In this document: positions 11,116-23,975 of the stretch, piece after piece
How the letters are laid out: each line of letters begins with the position of its first letter
Position numbering within the stretch: the first letter of the stretch is position 1
Origin: Lingula anatina
Taxonomy: Eukaryota > Brachiopoda > Lingulata > Lingulida > Lingulidae
Assembly (NCBI RefSeq): GCF_001039355.2
Contig: NW_019775058.1
Span: 362,345-426,344 of the forward strand
Length of the DNA: 64,000 bases
Direction of reading: 5' to 3'
The notes under the pieces: generated by a model
Database searches by the model: none
The model's input: the letters and a program-made list of their open reading frames with translations, nothing else
What the model was told of the DNA's origin: nothing
Position numbers and translations under genes: made by a program

Positions 11116-13917
11116 TTAGCAATGTCTTCTAAAATGAGGGTTACCGTAAATGTAATAAACAAAGCAATACTCGTTTCTAAAGAGAAAATGACTCTTCGTA
11201 TGAGATCTATATATCACAATATAAACATTGCAAACAAAAATCAAAGAAATATAATATATTCTGCTTTACCACAAAAACGGCAGTAATAGCTATCATTCTG
11301 ATAACTGAGCCTGTCATCAGGCCACGTGATCTTCATAGATGGCTGAACAATCTTATAATCTCTTAAGAGATTATTATAAAAAACACATTTTTTTAGAAAA
11401 AAAAAAAACAGAGACTAACTTTGAATGTAGAAATAGATTCATTAACCATTGGTAAGTAAAAGAAAATTATTTTTACTCCAAATTCATTTTTGGCCAAAAC
11501 AAACAGTTATTATCCCTTTAAGCATGTTACAAAAAAGCCAAACCACTTTATAAGAAACGGTGTCTATGTGCAGCCTTATCTTATGATACAATAAATAACA
11601 TATATATAAATGAATAAATAATAAATGGTATATAAACAATAAAATGAAAAATCAAACTCACTGACGTATGAACACTCAAAACAACCACTAACAATGAAAG
11701 CAAAAAATAAAAAAGCACGAAAAAAAAGTGTGGTCTAAAGGATACTGAAATAAAATTTTACGTGTGACTTCCTGTCTTCCTGTTGACGAGAGCATTTGTA
11801 TGCAAAAATGTGATAAGTTACATATGCGATAATGGAAGTTTTCTGCCATTTTTGGCGATATAATGGCTGGAAAATTTGCAAAGTTCAATTCATGGTAAAA
11901 TGAAGGTCAAACGTTAAAATCAAGGTCACAGTAAGATTGTCAATGCATGACTTCTTATTCGAGTTCAGTAGTAACTATAGACAAATCTGTGTCAGTTTGG
12001 GGGATATAAGGGTAGTAAAATTGGTACCATGTAATTGCTAAACATCGAGCGTTGCGACGATACACTTTTTGAAATAGCGCAGCCCCTAAAGCATTTCGAA
12101 AACATATATACGGACACCTTCAGAGTTGCGTTTGACATGCTCTACAAAATACAGCAAACAAAAGGTCTCTAGCTTTAGCGGTTTCAGAATTAGAGTTTTC
12201 AGTTTCGGCTGTTTATTTCTTGAACATGCACAGATTGACCCAAAATAAGTTCGGTCACATACTTGTTTGGATACAATTTGCCTCTTCAGAGAAAAAAATG
12301 GATGTAATATGATCAACACTGCAACCTGTATAGAGTGCTAACAGACAAACTTAAAAACGAACAGACTGGCTGACAGACAGACTGGCCGACAAAATGTCGA
12401 AAACGATAGTTTTTCACAAGAAACAAATTAAAAAAATAAGGTTTGAATAAATAATTAAATAACTTTAAAAATCACCCAGGCATTTTCCTCTTAGATCTTT
12501 GATAGAAGAAAATCTAAAATTTTAATTGAATCAACAAGGAAGCAAATAATCCCAGGCACTACAGCATGTTTTAGCACTACCGTAATACTACACGGCTGGC
12601 GTGATGCAACTGATTAACACTGCTTGTTGAGTAAGTTCTGATAAGGTAGCACGCCTTTTTGTTATCTACTTTTTATCTACCTACTAGTACATGTACCCTC
12701 CTTATATGTGGTGTTCCGAAGGAGTGTCCGTCCTCTCTGGTCATTTGTTTTCAAACCCACCACTGCCAAATCAAAGACATTTAAGCGACTCACCTGTACC
12801 AGTATGTTTTAAGTAAGCCACAATTTGATAGCTTGTCTATTTCGTATAAGAGTCACCTAAACTCCATTGCCCTCCCCCTAAACAGTAGGAATTGAACTTG
12901 TGGGTAGGCTGATGAAAGAGAGTAAAAAAACAAACCCGTACCGTAAATACAATTTAGAACCTATATTTTAAATTGCACAGGTCCAGTCCTTATAATGCCT
13001 TATTTGAAAACGGGTCCAAGATATAACGCTCACTGAAAAAAGGATTTTAAAATTTATAAACCTAGGTTGTACTGGTATCTCCACCCTGCCTCGTGTTATT
13101 AAGAAGTCTCACCAGAGAAGACCAATGTAATCGTTGTGTCGCCCTTCTGCCACAGGTAGGTTGGTGACAAACCGTAATGACGCGGTCTTCTTACGGTTCT
13201 AATTACATACACTGTAGGCATTATAACGTCGGTAAAATTTGAGAGAAATACATGTACGGTTCAGGCTAAATAGAACATGTCACTTACCGTACAAAGCAAT
13301 TTCACTTACCTGCCTAGGAGCTCATACACTATCAAAGACACGATTCAATCCTGATCAATCTACATCAATTCTTTCTGGGCATCTTGCCTTTTTTGCTGCT
13401 TACACGTACTAATTATAGCACACATGTAACAGGTATTATACTAACCCTAGATTTCCTACAGCCAAATTTCTCTCTGTTGAATGACCTTAAAAAGATAAGG
13501 CTTGTCAAAGTGTGGCGAGGCCTAGGTGCGTATCTGCAGAGTTTTGTGAACAAGGAAGTGACCCATTTTATATTTTACACGACGCACGGTGTAGCTCCGT
13601 GTTCACAACAAAGCTGCTAAGGGGGAGAGGTAAACATGAATAACAATGGTACCCACTGTCCTGTAATATATGAAAATACCGCACTGTTGTTTGTTCAGAT
13701 TGCAGAAGTTGATAATATAAAGTTACACTTGTAATGTAACAGATTAATGTTCTTTACAGGTACTTTTATTTGAGAGCACATACTGTCTTCACACTTTTCG
13801 TCACGTAAGCCGTCATTTCTTTTGTCTTAATTTGCACCTTCAAGGGATTTAAATATTGTATTAGCATGACGCCATCTCACATGCCGATGTTAATTTACAA
13901 CAGACGTATATTTACCG

Positions 13918-14092
13918 TACCCTCTACCAGGGCGACTGATAGATTTTTACGGATATTCACAGATATGACTGTAGCTAGATAGATTGTCATTTTAAGCTCA
14001 AGTCAGTGACTTCAGTTGAAAATGACAATCTATCTAGCTAGAGACATCTGTGAATATCCGTAAAAATCTTTCAGTCGCCCTGTTAGAGGGTA
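13918..14092. mobile_element. Hairpin MITE with long TIRs and 9-bp TSD
   Basis: The 175-bp element is almost entirely inverted repeat: TACCCTCTACCAGGGCGAC at the left against GTCGCCCTGTTAGAGGGTA at the right, with arms of about 75 bp meeting near 14010. TATTTACCG flanks both ends (13909-13917 and 14093-14101). Long TIRs with a 9-bp duplication are typical of Mutator-like (MULE) non-autonomous elements. The matching intergenic region near 41680 lacks it. Confidence 0.8.
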
Positions 14093-15115
14093 TATTTACC
14101 GCATGCGTACACTGTACGTGGTGGATGTGAATCGAGCTGACATTGAAATAAAAAGCATGCGACATACTTCCGGATAGAAGTAACTGTGCGCGATATTGTT
14201 TGTGTGTGTGTGTGTGGGGGGGGGGGGGGGAATGACGATACTAACGTTTGTACTTCCCCAGAAAAATTATGTAACTGATCTAAAACGGTACAACAGTGTT
14301 TTTTTTAAGAATTTTAAAATCCCTCTACACCCCCCCCCCGTAAATATCCTCTGAAGTTTGCGACCTTCGAAAATGGTTCAACATGTTACATATGCCAACA
14401 TATACATGTATTTGGTAAAACAGCGATTTTAAGACCTTTTTCGACCCATTGCTTGATTTTCTTGCCTTGGAGGAATTCGAATGCCCAACAGAATAATGTT
14501 GGATTATAATGCATCAAGGAAACTAACGGAGCAGAACCTGTGTGAGAAGTGCAAGAACTAAAAGTGGTGGAAGATATAAGATAATAGATGAAGGTGAATT
14601 GGTTCTATGAAAACTTGACAAAGAATGTGTATGATGTTAGCCACGTCATAAGCAGAATGTTTACAATATGTAACCCAAATATGGCAAAGAAAACTTTTTT
14701 TAAAGTATGTAACTTAATTATATTATTTGTCACTTTTAGATCGAACTCTATCCTTCATCGTCATATATTTGTGCCATCCAGCCTTCACTATCCACATGTA
14801 TCACTCCGCGGCACAGTTTCATTAGTTTCCTGAATGTATCATTATTATATACATACCTAGGGATGTTATGTGACCGTGGCGATATGATGATCACTGAAGC
14901 CTGTCCATTTAGACAAGCTTCAGTGAAGATCGAGGGCAACCTCGCGCCGCTACCCAAAAATATCTCGCTTCACTCGACATTTCTGCGTAGCGTCTCTCGG
15001 AATACTCGGATTTAACCTCGATGTAGTCTAAAATTCCACGACTACATCTTGGTTAAATCAGTCGAGGTCTCTTAAATGCTGGAAGTTAAAGACAGATTGA
15101 TCATGAGACCTTCTT

Positions 15116-15346
15116 GGCATCACGAGAATACTGACGTTGCTTGTGTTATATATCTACCAGTTGACAAATTTAAAATCTCTCACACTCTTAAAAAAATGCA
15201 TAAACCTTTCACGTTTAACACTTATTATTTGGCATCAAGAGAATAGTGACGTTGCTTGCGTTATATACCTACCAGTAGACAAATTTCAAATCTCTCACAC
15301 TCTTAAAAAATTAGCATAAACATTTCACGTTTAACAATTATTATTT
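15116..15346. repeat. Two-copy tandem repeat, about 115 bp
   Basis: The segment 'ggcatcacgagaatactgac ...' (15116-15230) is repeated at 15231-15346 with few differences. Both copies share 'aaatctctcacactcttaaa' and 'cacgtttaaca'. It lies inside the inserted element. Confidence 0.8.
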
Positions 15347-15589
15347 ATAATTTTATTACATTATCATATGGATATGGTTTGAAAACGGGATTTAGTTTAC
15401 ATTTAAGCCACACGTGCGTACAGATTATTTGTAAATCTATAACTTTTTAACGAGGGTTGTGTTATTTACCTTTTGTTTTTAAGCTGTTCATTCTTCCTCT
15501 TTATCAGATATATCGGTAAAAATCAAATATTTCCCCCTTTGAACTTGTAATTACATGTAGCATGCTCCATGCTCTGAAACTAGCACACG

Positions 15590-16010
15590 TATATTCCGAA
15601 ACCGCCTCGTAGTAAAAAATGTCACCAAAACGTAGAATTATTACTCCTGTGGCCTTGAAATAAACATCCGTTTGATTGTGACTATATTCCGTAACCGCCT
15701 CGTCGTCAGAAAGAACAATAAAAACTAGAATTATTACTCCCGGGAACTTGAAATAAACATCCGTTTGTTTTTGACTACTGTATATTCCGTAACCGCCTCG
15801 TCGTCAGAAATAACTATAAAAACTAGAATTATTACTCCCGTGAACTTGTAATAAACATCCGTTTGATTTTGACTATATTCCGAAACTGTTGTTGTCAGAA
15901 ATATCACCAAAAAATAAATATCTTTCTCCTTTGCACTTGTGAAAAATTAGTTTGACTATATTCCGGTCTGACGCTCCTTGTTTATCAGAAATGTCACTTC
16001 AAAGTAGAGG
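15590..16010. repeat. Minisatellite, about 93-bp period, about 4.5 copies
   Basis: The unit 'attccgtaaccgcctcgtcg ... aataaacatccgtttg ... ttgactata' repeats four to five times, with the last copies degenerate. Array-containing non-autonomous transposons are common in invertebrates. Confidence 0.8.
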
Positions 16011-17302
16011 TTTTGCCTTGGGACCTTTTTTCTGCAGCAGGTCCAGCTAGGTGTGGCTCAGCTGAGACGCGCATGGTCAATGTCGACGATTGATTAAATA
16101 CTTTTCACGCCAGTTGAACGTCCATGCCAAGTATTTAGCAAAAATTGACCAAATTGGTCAGACATTACGTAAGAATTTTGGGAGAGGTGACCAGCGCACG
16201 TGGACGAGTTTATTTCATATAACATCCCTAGAGCGTGATATAGGGTCACTTTATTCGGTTTGGGGGGTGTTTTAGGATGAAATGACTGGATTTTTTCTCG
16301 GTATGTATGTCAAATAATACACTGTCCCCCTCTCGCAATATATATGCCATGAACACCTCTCGCTAACGCTCGAGGTGTTATAGCATATATCGCTCGGGTG
16401 ACAGTGTATTATCTCACACATATCACTATTCTGTTGAAAATGTTCTACTCAACGAGAACTAAAAATGTTCTTGGAGATGGGGACATTGGATATTTCAATG
16501 GCAACTTCATGGGCTCAGTTCATGATAGCGATTGTTTCTCCGGCTTTATTCACGAAGAAAATGATATATCACTCATCTTTTTATAATCTAAATAAATGTA
16601 TGTTAGCATATGCTTGGAATATTGCAAAAGCCGCTAAAATGTGGGTTTATCATAGGCATAACTGCTCTATTTTGATAATAAACTCCAAAATAAGAAAATA
16701 ACCATCTTGATTATACAGAACCGGTAGGTGATTTATATTATAAATGTATGTGCAATAGACAGCAAGAATGACAATATAAATCTCTATAATAAGTGAACTA
16801 CTGCCATTACTTCAGATGTGAAGATTAAATATTGCGATATTTTACTGGCATACAGTATAGTACAATAAAGCCGAAGAATATATTATGCATGATATAAACT
16901 CAAAGCAAAACACGAACTGTTCATAAAATGAAACATTTCACAATAATGAACCACAAATAATATTACAACTGGGTATACGGGTATCAGAATTTTAAAAAAG
17001 ATTTGCGATTCCTATGTTCCACGAGCACAATTTCATTGTCAGTAGAAGAAGAAATACAAAAAATAAAGAGATTTTGCCTTCCATTATATTCACATAGGTT
17101 AAGGTTAGCGTGGTGTAAGTGGGTCAAATTTTCGGACAGGGCTATCCTGTACACGTTGGATCAGAACTAGGTACTTTGGGCACATGGGCACATAACACCT
17201 GTTTTCTCTACATGTCCTGTGTTATGCCATACATTCTGCAAAAATGAAGTATTATACGACACAGTCTAGTCTAGTACCATTAGGCACATAAGCTTAAATG
17301 AG

Positions 17303-17762
17303 TTACACTTCGTTCTGATATAGGCCTATTCCAGGAGCTGGTGGATGTCGTTGATTAGTTTCGTTTGCTGACATGCAAAGAGCAGTATATGCGCTGTCAT
17401 TGACGTTAGCATACTCAACCACGTTGTTATCTGTTGCCATAGTTGTGGCCTCCAGTGACATATACTCGTGTTCCCTATCAGCGCTGCTTGGCGAACTCGA
17501 ACTGTTAACCGCGCTAGCAGGAGTTGGGTGCCTGTTACTAGCTGCGTTTGCTGCAGTGCGCAGAACAGCATAATCCCCGTCATTGACGTTAGCATACTCA
17601 GCCACGTGGCTAACTGTTGACATGGTTTGGGCCTCCAGTGACATATACTCATGATCCCTATCAACACTGTCTGGCGGACTCAAACTGTTTTGGTATAGCT
17701 CTGAGATGTCGCTGTGATCAGCATTAACGGCCTTGGACGGTTGAGATGCGTGGCAATGTTTT
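17303..17762 (-). CDS. Receptor 2 tail A exon with duplicated signalling module
   Basis: A single terminal exon of about 153 codons. The first module covers SELYQN to DYAVLRTA and the second covers HEYMSLEATT to AYTALCMS. The ELYQN lead-in of the second module is lost here (a Ser-rich stretch instead), whereas receptor 5 keeps it in both. Plus-strand genes 3 and 6 have only one module. Confidence 0.85.
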
Positions 17763-20700
17763 CTGAATGGAAACGAAAAACAATAGTTCACACTTACCAC
17801 TTATCAGCAAGTAGGTTGAAGGCATACGAGAGGTAGAAGGAGAAATATCTATCTTAATTCGAATTGTGTAAACATTGCCCAAAACAAAATCTAAGAACAC
17901 ATAAAATTTATCTTGGGGAGATGGGCCAAATACATAACATTTTCACATAATGGAAATGAATATGTCCATATTTATCTAACAGGAACATGGTTATAGATTG
18001 AAATGGACCGTGTGGCATGTAGTATTTATACTGCTAGAATATATCACACGTTTTCAGTCACAGCGGCCATAAACACTCTTTTATTCTACATTAAACCTTT
18101 ATCGCTATGTTTGATAGGAATGAATAAAACAACATGTTAATGGTTCTATGCCACTTACCGTCTAAGTTTGATGAATACAACAATTATGACAAATAATATC
18201 AGCACTATCGCTCCAGTAACGCCCACACCAACACTGACACCAATGTTAGGGTCTGAGCGTGCTGCCTTGGCACCAGCTTCAGGCAACGTTCCTGAAGGTG
18301 AAACTGAAAACAACAACGATATCACTTTTTTGCCTTACTAGATAGCCAAACCCTTAATTAACCAAGTGTTTTATTATTCAATTATTTTCTTAAGCATAAA
18401 TACTCAGGTTGCACATAATGTAATAACTTAACAAGTATCAAGTATCCTAGTAAAAGTATTTCAACAAAAACTATAAGAGCATTATGCAAGATCACACGTA
18501 CCCTGACCATAAGGGTGTTATAGTGGATGCTATTTTTTTAGTTGATGACACCCTGGTCTGACCAATTCAACCTCACGGGGATAGGAGTGGACACCCACTA
18601 TACATATACCCCTCAATACTCGTACCTGTACAACTAAGAGTGTCCATCCCAAATCCACCGGTTTCATCACACGTCAAGGTAACACTGGTATTACCATCTC
18701 GGAACTGAAATCCTTTCATGCATTTGAATTCAACTGAAGTCATGAAGAATAGATTCGTACTATCAGAAGTTGTCATTGTATTGTTTAAATAAGGCAAAGT
18801 ACATGTTCTTTTTTTGCAGTCAGGTACAGGTGGTTCCAAAGTGTCTGTTCTGATGCATTGTGACGTAAACGTCACTTCGACGTCATATCCAGCAAAATGA
18901 TACCCAGGAAAGCAAGAAAACGTCACATTCTGCTTGAAGACATATGGTCCTTCTGCAAAATTCAAATTCAGTTTATTACCAGGAAAACCACACGATATAG
19001 GGACACAGCTAGGTAAATTCTGGTCAAATGTTCCATCGGCTCGGCAAGTAAGGTTCTTTACTGTTGACGTATCGTTGAATTGGAAGCCATTAGTGCATGT
19101 ATATGTGACACTTTGTCCCTCAAAGGTAACGGGACGCTGTGTAACTTGTCTCTGGTGATTGCCCAGATGGGGGAATTCACAGGTTCCTGGAAGTGGAGGT
19201 TTTTTTCAATTTCTTTATCTACTCAAGTTTATTCAAATCCGTACAAGTTTTAATACCGTCAGAAGATCGAACTACAGAAATAACCATATCAAAGGTCAAC
19301 CTGCAGCAGAGTGACGATTTCATTTATAATTCTCAATTTGTTCTTAGTTTTCTATCTCGCTGCCTTCTTTATTGCAGACTTACTGATACATGTTTTTCTC
19401 TCCCCTTCAAATTCTCCTCTAGGAGTACATGTCAGTGTGAAGCTGGAACTGGAATCGCTGATTTGATACCCACTGTTGCAAGTGAAGGTAACAGTGTTGT
19501 TGAATCGGTAAACTTCAGTTGCCGGAGAGCGAACTGTGTTAGGAATAGTTGGGGCAGAACATTCCACGACTAAAAACATAGTGTATGTTTGTAAATAGTC
19601 GCGGCGACGTAAAGCTGACGCTTGGTTGCATAAAAACTCTAAAGATTTCCATTAAAACTGTACCTAAAGGTAACGACACTCCAGCTCAGTCAAATAAATG
19701 TAGCCATACATATATTTTTGTATGTTGACCATTTCTTAGAGCATCACGAATAAATGGCTAATTATATTGATAACGAACCTAAAAGTTTTACCTTGCATCA
19801 CATTTTTAATAAAAATGTAGCATAAGTTATTGTTTAGGTGCATATTCATGTAGGCTATAAAACAACTTATATGTACATCGTAACATGTTTGTTTCTTTGT
19901 GCAGGCAATCTCGGTCTTAGTTATAAAGTATGAAAAATAATGGAAAACAGTGTCTCACTTACAACCAATACACTGGTCACCGGTACGTCCCAGGTTACAC
20001 ACACACTCCTCTGAAGATATCTGTGTCTGTGAGGTGTATGTTCTCACACACGTTCCTCCTGTAGAGCAGGGGCAGTTGTAGGCGGGATTACCTGAAGGAA
20101 ACATACCAAACTTTACACTGCGTTGTTGATTCATACATAATGTTTCTGAGTGTGTAATTAGCTCATTTATGTCGTTACTGGTTATGTTCATGTAGGTATT
20201 TTATTACAGCCACAGCCGGTAATATCGTATATTATACGTTTTTAAGCACGAGTAATATTACTTTCTGAAAATTGTATCTAACTTATTATTCATCCTCAAA
20301 ACAAATCCATCGATAAAATTACAAGTACAAAATAAGGCATTTTGAAAAAACGTTATTACTTGTACAAATAAATTCCTCAAATTGCATCTTACTAGTACAT
20401 CGCTTCATTTGATAGTGACGCGGACCATTTCTATAGTAAAGGCCACTGCACGACGTAGACCGGTAATGGAAGTAACAGTTGCCATCCCAGTCCACTGCTT
20501 CACATGGTGTGCTATCGTTACAGGCCTTTAAACAGTGGGATAATGGCTTGTAACTCATATACGTGGCATGACTGGCACCTCTATTTACATACGCATATAA
20601 CACGTATTCTGGCACTGAAATGGAATGATGTGCTTACATTTTATTTATTGATTACGGGGTGTGGACAACACACACCTTTTGAGTCAGATATCGCCATGAA

Positions 20701-21910
20701 AAAAGTTCAATGAAGCCAAGCCGCATTCTTATATTCACAATTTCAGTGCACGTAGGTAAATCAAGAGGCATTGAGGGCTTGTATGTAAACCCCTCGCGAA
20801 CAACTTTTAGCCATGAAATGTTAGCTGGGCGGACCGGTGGGAATACGTTTTCACTCTAAACCCATGCCTCACAACCCAGCCTCAGCCTTAAAGTGAAACT
20901 CTTATTACACCTGTATACGGAATACGTTTTAAATGCTTTGTAAGAAACGGTTTTATTCTCATTCGAATAAAGAAATATATTTCGTTTTGATAACAAAGAT
21001 AATGTATGTCACATCGAAATCAGAGAATTAGAAAATATATTAAAATTGAGAGTTTTATTCAAAAGTAATCAACAGTACTAATCCATACAGAAAGAAATAC
21101 TCACATCCACATACTGGCGGTTCCTTGTCAAAAACATTATTTTTGTCAGTACACATAATGCTAAGAGAACCGTATATATGGATATATGGTGCTAAACACG
21201 TGTAGGTAACACTTTTGTGACTGTTCACGCGGGCAGCAGTTTGAGTTCGACTTGAATGAGGAACGTCTGGCACGACACAACCTGTAAAATACAAAGGTTA
21301 ATTGATTTTTAATCTGTTTACTGACGGGGATAACCTTTTGTATATTTGGGGATCGCGACAGCTTCCTTGCAGAAAGTTAGGTGAAACGCCTCCCATTACT
21401 TTGTACAGGTGGCATTCGTCCCTATACTAACCCCAATACTCCAACTAACCCCAACCTGTACTACGGTACTAATATCATATGGGAGCTCAGACTTCCATTC
21501 CTGTTACATGTACGCTGGTTTCTAGCCTGACCCAACATGGCAATCACGATACAAAATTAGAACATTCTTTTGAACTTTAGAAATAAGTAAATGCAAACAG
21601 TGCATGGTCCAGGATTTTGGTTAGATGTAAAAGGGGTGGGAACATGAATGAAAAGTATCTTGCTTACATTTGCTAAAATACATAATCAGTAGAGAACGAT
21701 GGTTGAAGGACAAGGGACAGAGAAAGTGTTCCTGTTTTGTCTCATGTCGCGCTTATTATTTATTCAGTTATTCATTGGGAGATTAGGGTTTGGGGTGTAC
21801 ATGTACATCCTGTGTGAAAACTTGTTTCTCTTACCTGTGTCGCTTCCTTTCCCCCCACAAAGTAAACAAAATATCAGAGATGATTTTAAAATGCTCGACA
21901 GCCCTTTCAT
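17303..21910 (-). CDS. Receptor 2: CCP-PAN-EGF-CCP(4)-TM, tail A
   Basis: Exons: signal peptide 21910-21835; CCP1 21281-21105; PAN 20614-20393; EGF 20091-19963; CCP2 19569-19384; CCP3-4-5 19186-18626; TM 18291-18159; tail A 17762-17303. All borders are GT/AG and the frame is open throughout. The tail has two tandem modules, each with HEYMSLEA, then EYANVND, then a DYAVL or AYTAL motif, plus LYQN at both ends. VVEYANV and DSAYTAL fit the ITIM pattern (S/I/V/L-x-Y-x-x-I/V/L). YANV and YQNS fit the YxN motif bound by Grb2-type SH2 domains. The ectodomain is nearly identical to receptors 1 and 4, which have tail B, rather than to its positional partner receptor 5. It lies head-to-head with receptor 3. 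Confidence 0.87.
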
Positions 21911-22809
21911 TGTCTCGTTGTCCTTGCCCTGAATTAAATGCCAATAAAAGTATTTAAATATGGAAAACAAAGATCCATGCTTAGATAATATCACCATAGA
22001 GGGTGACTCATTATCAACTAACAACATCTTCTAAAATGAGGGTTAAATGTAATAAACAAAGCAACACGTACTTTTAAGCACGTTGCAAAAAAGTTCAGTC
22101 ACTTTATAAGATATGATTTCTGTGTACATCTTCATGTAATAATAGAATAAATAACAAACGAACAAATAAATAATTAAATACATTAATTAATGAATGGTAT
22201 ATAAACAATAAAATAAAAAGTCACACTGACGTGTGAACACTTTCGAAACAACCACTGGAAAAGAAAAGCCAAAAAAAAATAATGAATAAATAAATAAAAA
22301 TAAATAAATAAATAAATAAAGAATAAAAAAAATCTAGCGGATCCAGATGTGGTCTTAAAGATACTTATATAAAAGCTCATAAGTGACTTTCTATTTGTCG
22401 ACAGGAGTAATTGTATGCATTTTAATTAAAATTAGATAATTGTATACATTAATGTGATATGTAACATATGTGATAGTGGAAGTAACGTATGACATTAAAA
22501 TAACCGCACTCCGGACTGTATACTGCTCCATGTGAAAAAAAGGGTCCAAGACATAACGGTCACTGTAAAAAGCTTTAATTTGCAAGCCCCGGTTGTATCT
22601 CTCCACCACCCCCTGCTTTTAAGTCGTGTAATTAAGATGTCTTAACAGAGAAGACCAATCAAATCGTTGTGTGGTGTGAATGAAGAAAGTGACAAATTGT
22701 AATCACATGGTCTTATTATGGTTCTAATTACATACACTGAAGACCTTATAACGTCATTAAAACTTGAGAGAAGTACGGGTCAGGTGATAATTCTGACAAC
22801 AGTAATCGT

Positions 22810-23072
22810 CAGGTCTACCCAACTACCAGACTCGGCACCGAATGATCCTGAATTCACCGGTATCATACCCCGGAACCAATTTTGAGATGAGATATACTAC
22901 TTTCCAAATCGCTCAGATTCATCGCTATCCCATCGCGTACTAGGCAATAGCGGTGTCGCGTCTGATACTTCGAAGTGCGTACTGACGCACAGCTTGAAAA
23001 CGGGTAGTGTGGTCCGATCTTCCGGAGAATTCAGGATCATTCGGTGCCGAGTCTAGTATTTGGGTAGGCCTG
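22810..23072. mobile_element. MITE with about 46-bp TIRs and 5-bp TSD
   Basis: CAGGTCTACCCAACTACCAG ... at the left is inverted at the right, ending TTTGGGTAGGCCTG. The arms also include TCGGCACCGAATGATCCTGA. ATCGT flanks both ends (22805-22809 and 23073-23077). The paired region at 49617-49636 reads 'cagtaattgtgattaaatg' straight through, an empty site. CAGG...CCTG termini and a 5-bp TSD resemble the element at 4822. Confidence 0.85.
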
Positions 23073-23962
23073 ATCGTGATTTATAGTCTGTCACGCCCAT
23101 TTAAGCTGCTAGGGGGTAATTAATTTTCGTGCACGTTTAAACTGAATGAAATTTATCGAGAATCCCCTCGGAGTTAAATCGATCCTGATAGTACGATAGG
23201 GTGATGGGAATGGTCTCTTAACATATCTAGTAAAATACGTCGCCTTCTGTACAAAGCATTTACACTTAATTGCTTGGGTGCTCTTACTGTATCAAAGACA
23301 CGATTCAATCCTCATCTATGCACATCAATTCTTTCGGAACATCTTGGCTTTTCTGCTGCTTACGTGTAATGATTATAGAACATGTACATGTAACAGGTAT
23401 TATTATACTTACCCTAATTTTACTATAGCCAAATATCTCTCTATTGAATGACCTTAAAAATAGGACTTATCAAAGTGTGGCGAGGCCTAGCGGGTAGATG
23501 CGGAGTTTTGTGAACAAGGAAGTGACCCATTTTATATTTTATACCACGTATCTCACCTTGAATTAAAAGGATCACATTGAATTAAAAAGCGATCGGTGGT
23601 TATAACTTCTTGATTTAGGTCATGCCAGGTCCCTAGTTTATGTTGCCAGGACTCTGTCAAATCATCAACCATACAGGCCTAGGCTATACTGTTGGGTGAG
23701 TGGTAGTTTCAAGGTAAGGAGGGTTCATACAAGCAAATTATAGGCAATCGGACAAAATGACTCGAAAATATTTGATGAAATGCGTGTAAATGTATTATAA
23801 TGTTACAAACATAAAAATGGGGATACCTGAATATGCTGTGCTAGAAACATCCTGTATTACATAGCTCTGTGTTCTATTTTGTTTTCTCACCTCCTAACCG
23901 TTATGTACCGCTGAAAACTCAACAGTCTATTTTCCCAAAAATGCCCCAGATTTGATCTCAGG

Positions 23963-23975
23963 TGACCTCTGACCT
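23963..23975 (+). promoter_or_regulatory. DR1 nuclear-receptor site upstream of receptor 3
   Basis: TGACCTCTGACCT is two perfect TGACCT half-sites spaced by 1 bp, the DR1 consensus used by HNF4, RXR and COUP-TF type receptors. It lies 179 bp upstream of the ATG. The same site is at 50614-50626, 181 bp upstream of receptor 6. It is absent from the equivalent position of the minus-strand genes. Confidence 0.5.

Larger units (their letters stand above)
14857..16231. mobile_element. Non-autonomous element of about 1.4 kb with internal tandem repeats
   Basis: CTAGGGATGTTAT near 14857 is inverted as TAACATCCCTAG at 16220-16231. The corresponding region of the second unit runs from 'gtttcctgaatgtata' to 'catgatagcgattg' (about 42606-42674) with only a short spacer, so roughly 1.6 kb was inserted here. 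It contains hairpins (for example about 15008-15070) and two tandem arrays, and no convincing coding sequence. Exact ends are uncertain. Confidence 0.5.
11116..17302. other. Intergenic region between receptors 1 and 2
   Basis: No gene is supported in about 6.2 kb. Most of it aligns by eye with 37800-43454 between receptors 4 and 5 (for example 'gtctctagctttaacggttt' near 12160 and 38200). Insertions private to this copy are listed separately (13918-14092 and 14857-16231). It also holds a GT/poly-G run at about 14200-14231 and short A-rich runs. Confidence 0.6.

Noticed and set aside
15590-16010. CRISPR-like array of regular repeats
   Set aside because: The repeats are contiguous with a 93-bp period and diverged, without unique spacers, in a eukaryotic genome. 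It is a minisatellite.
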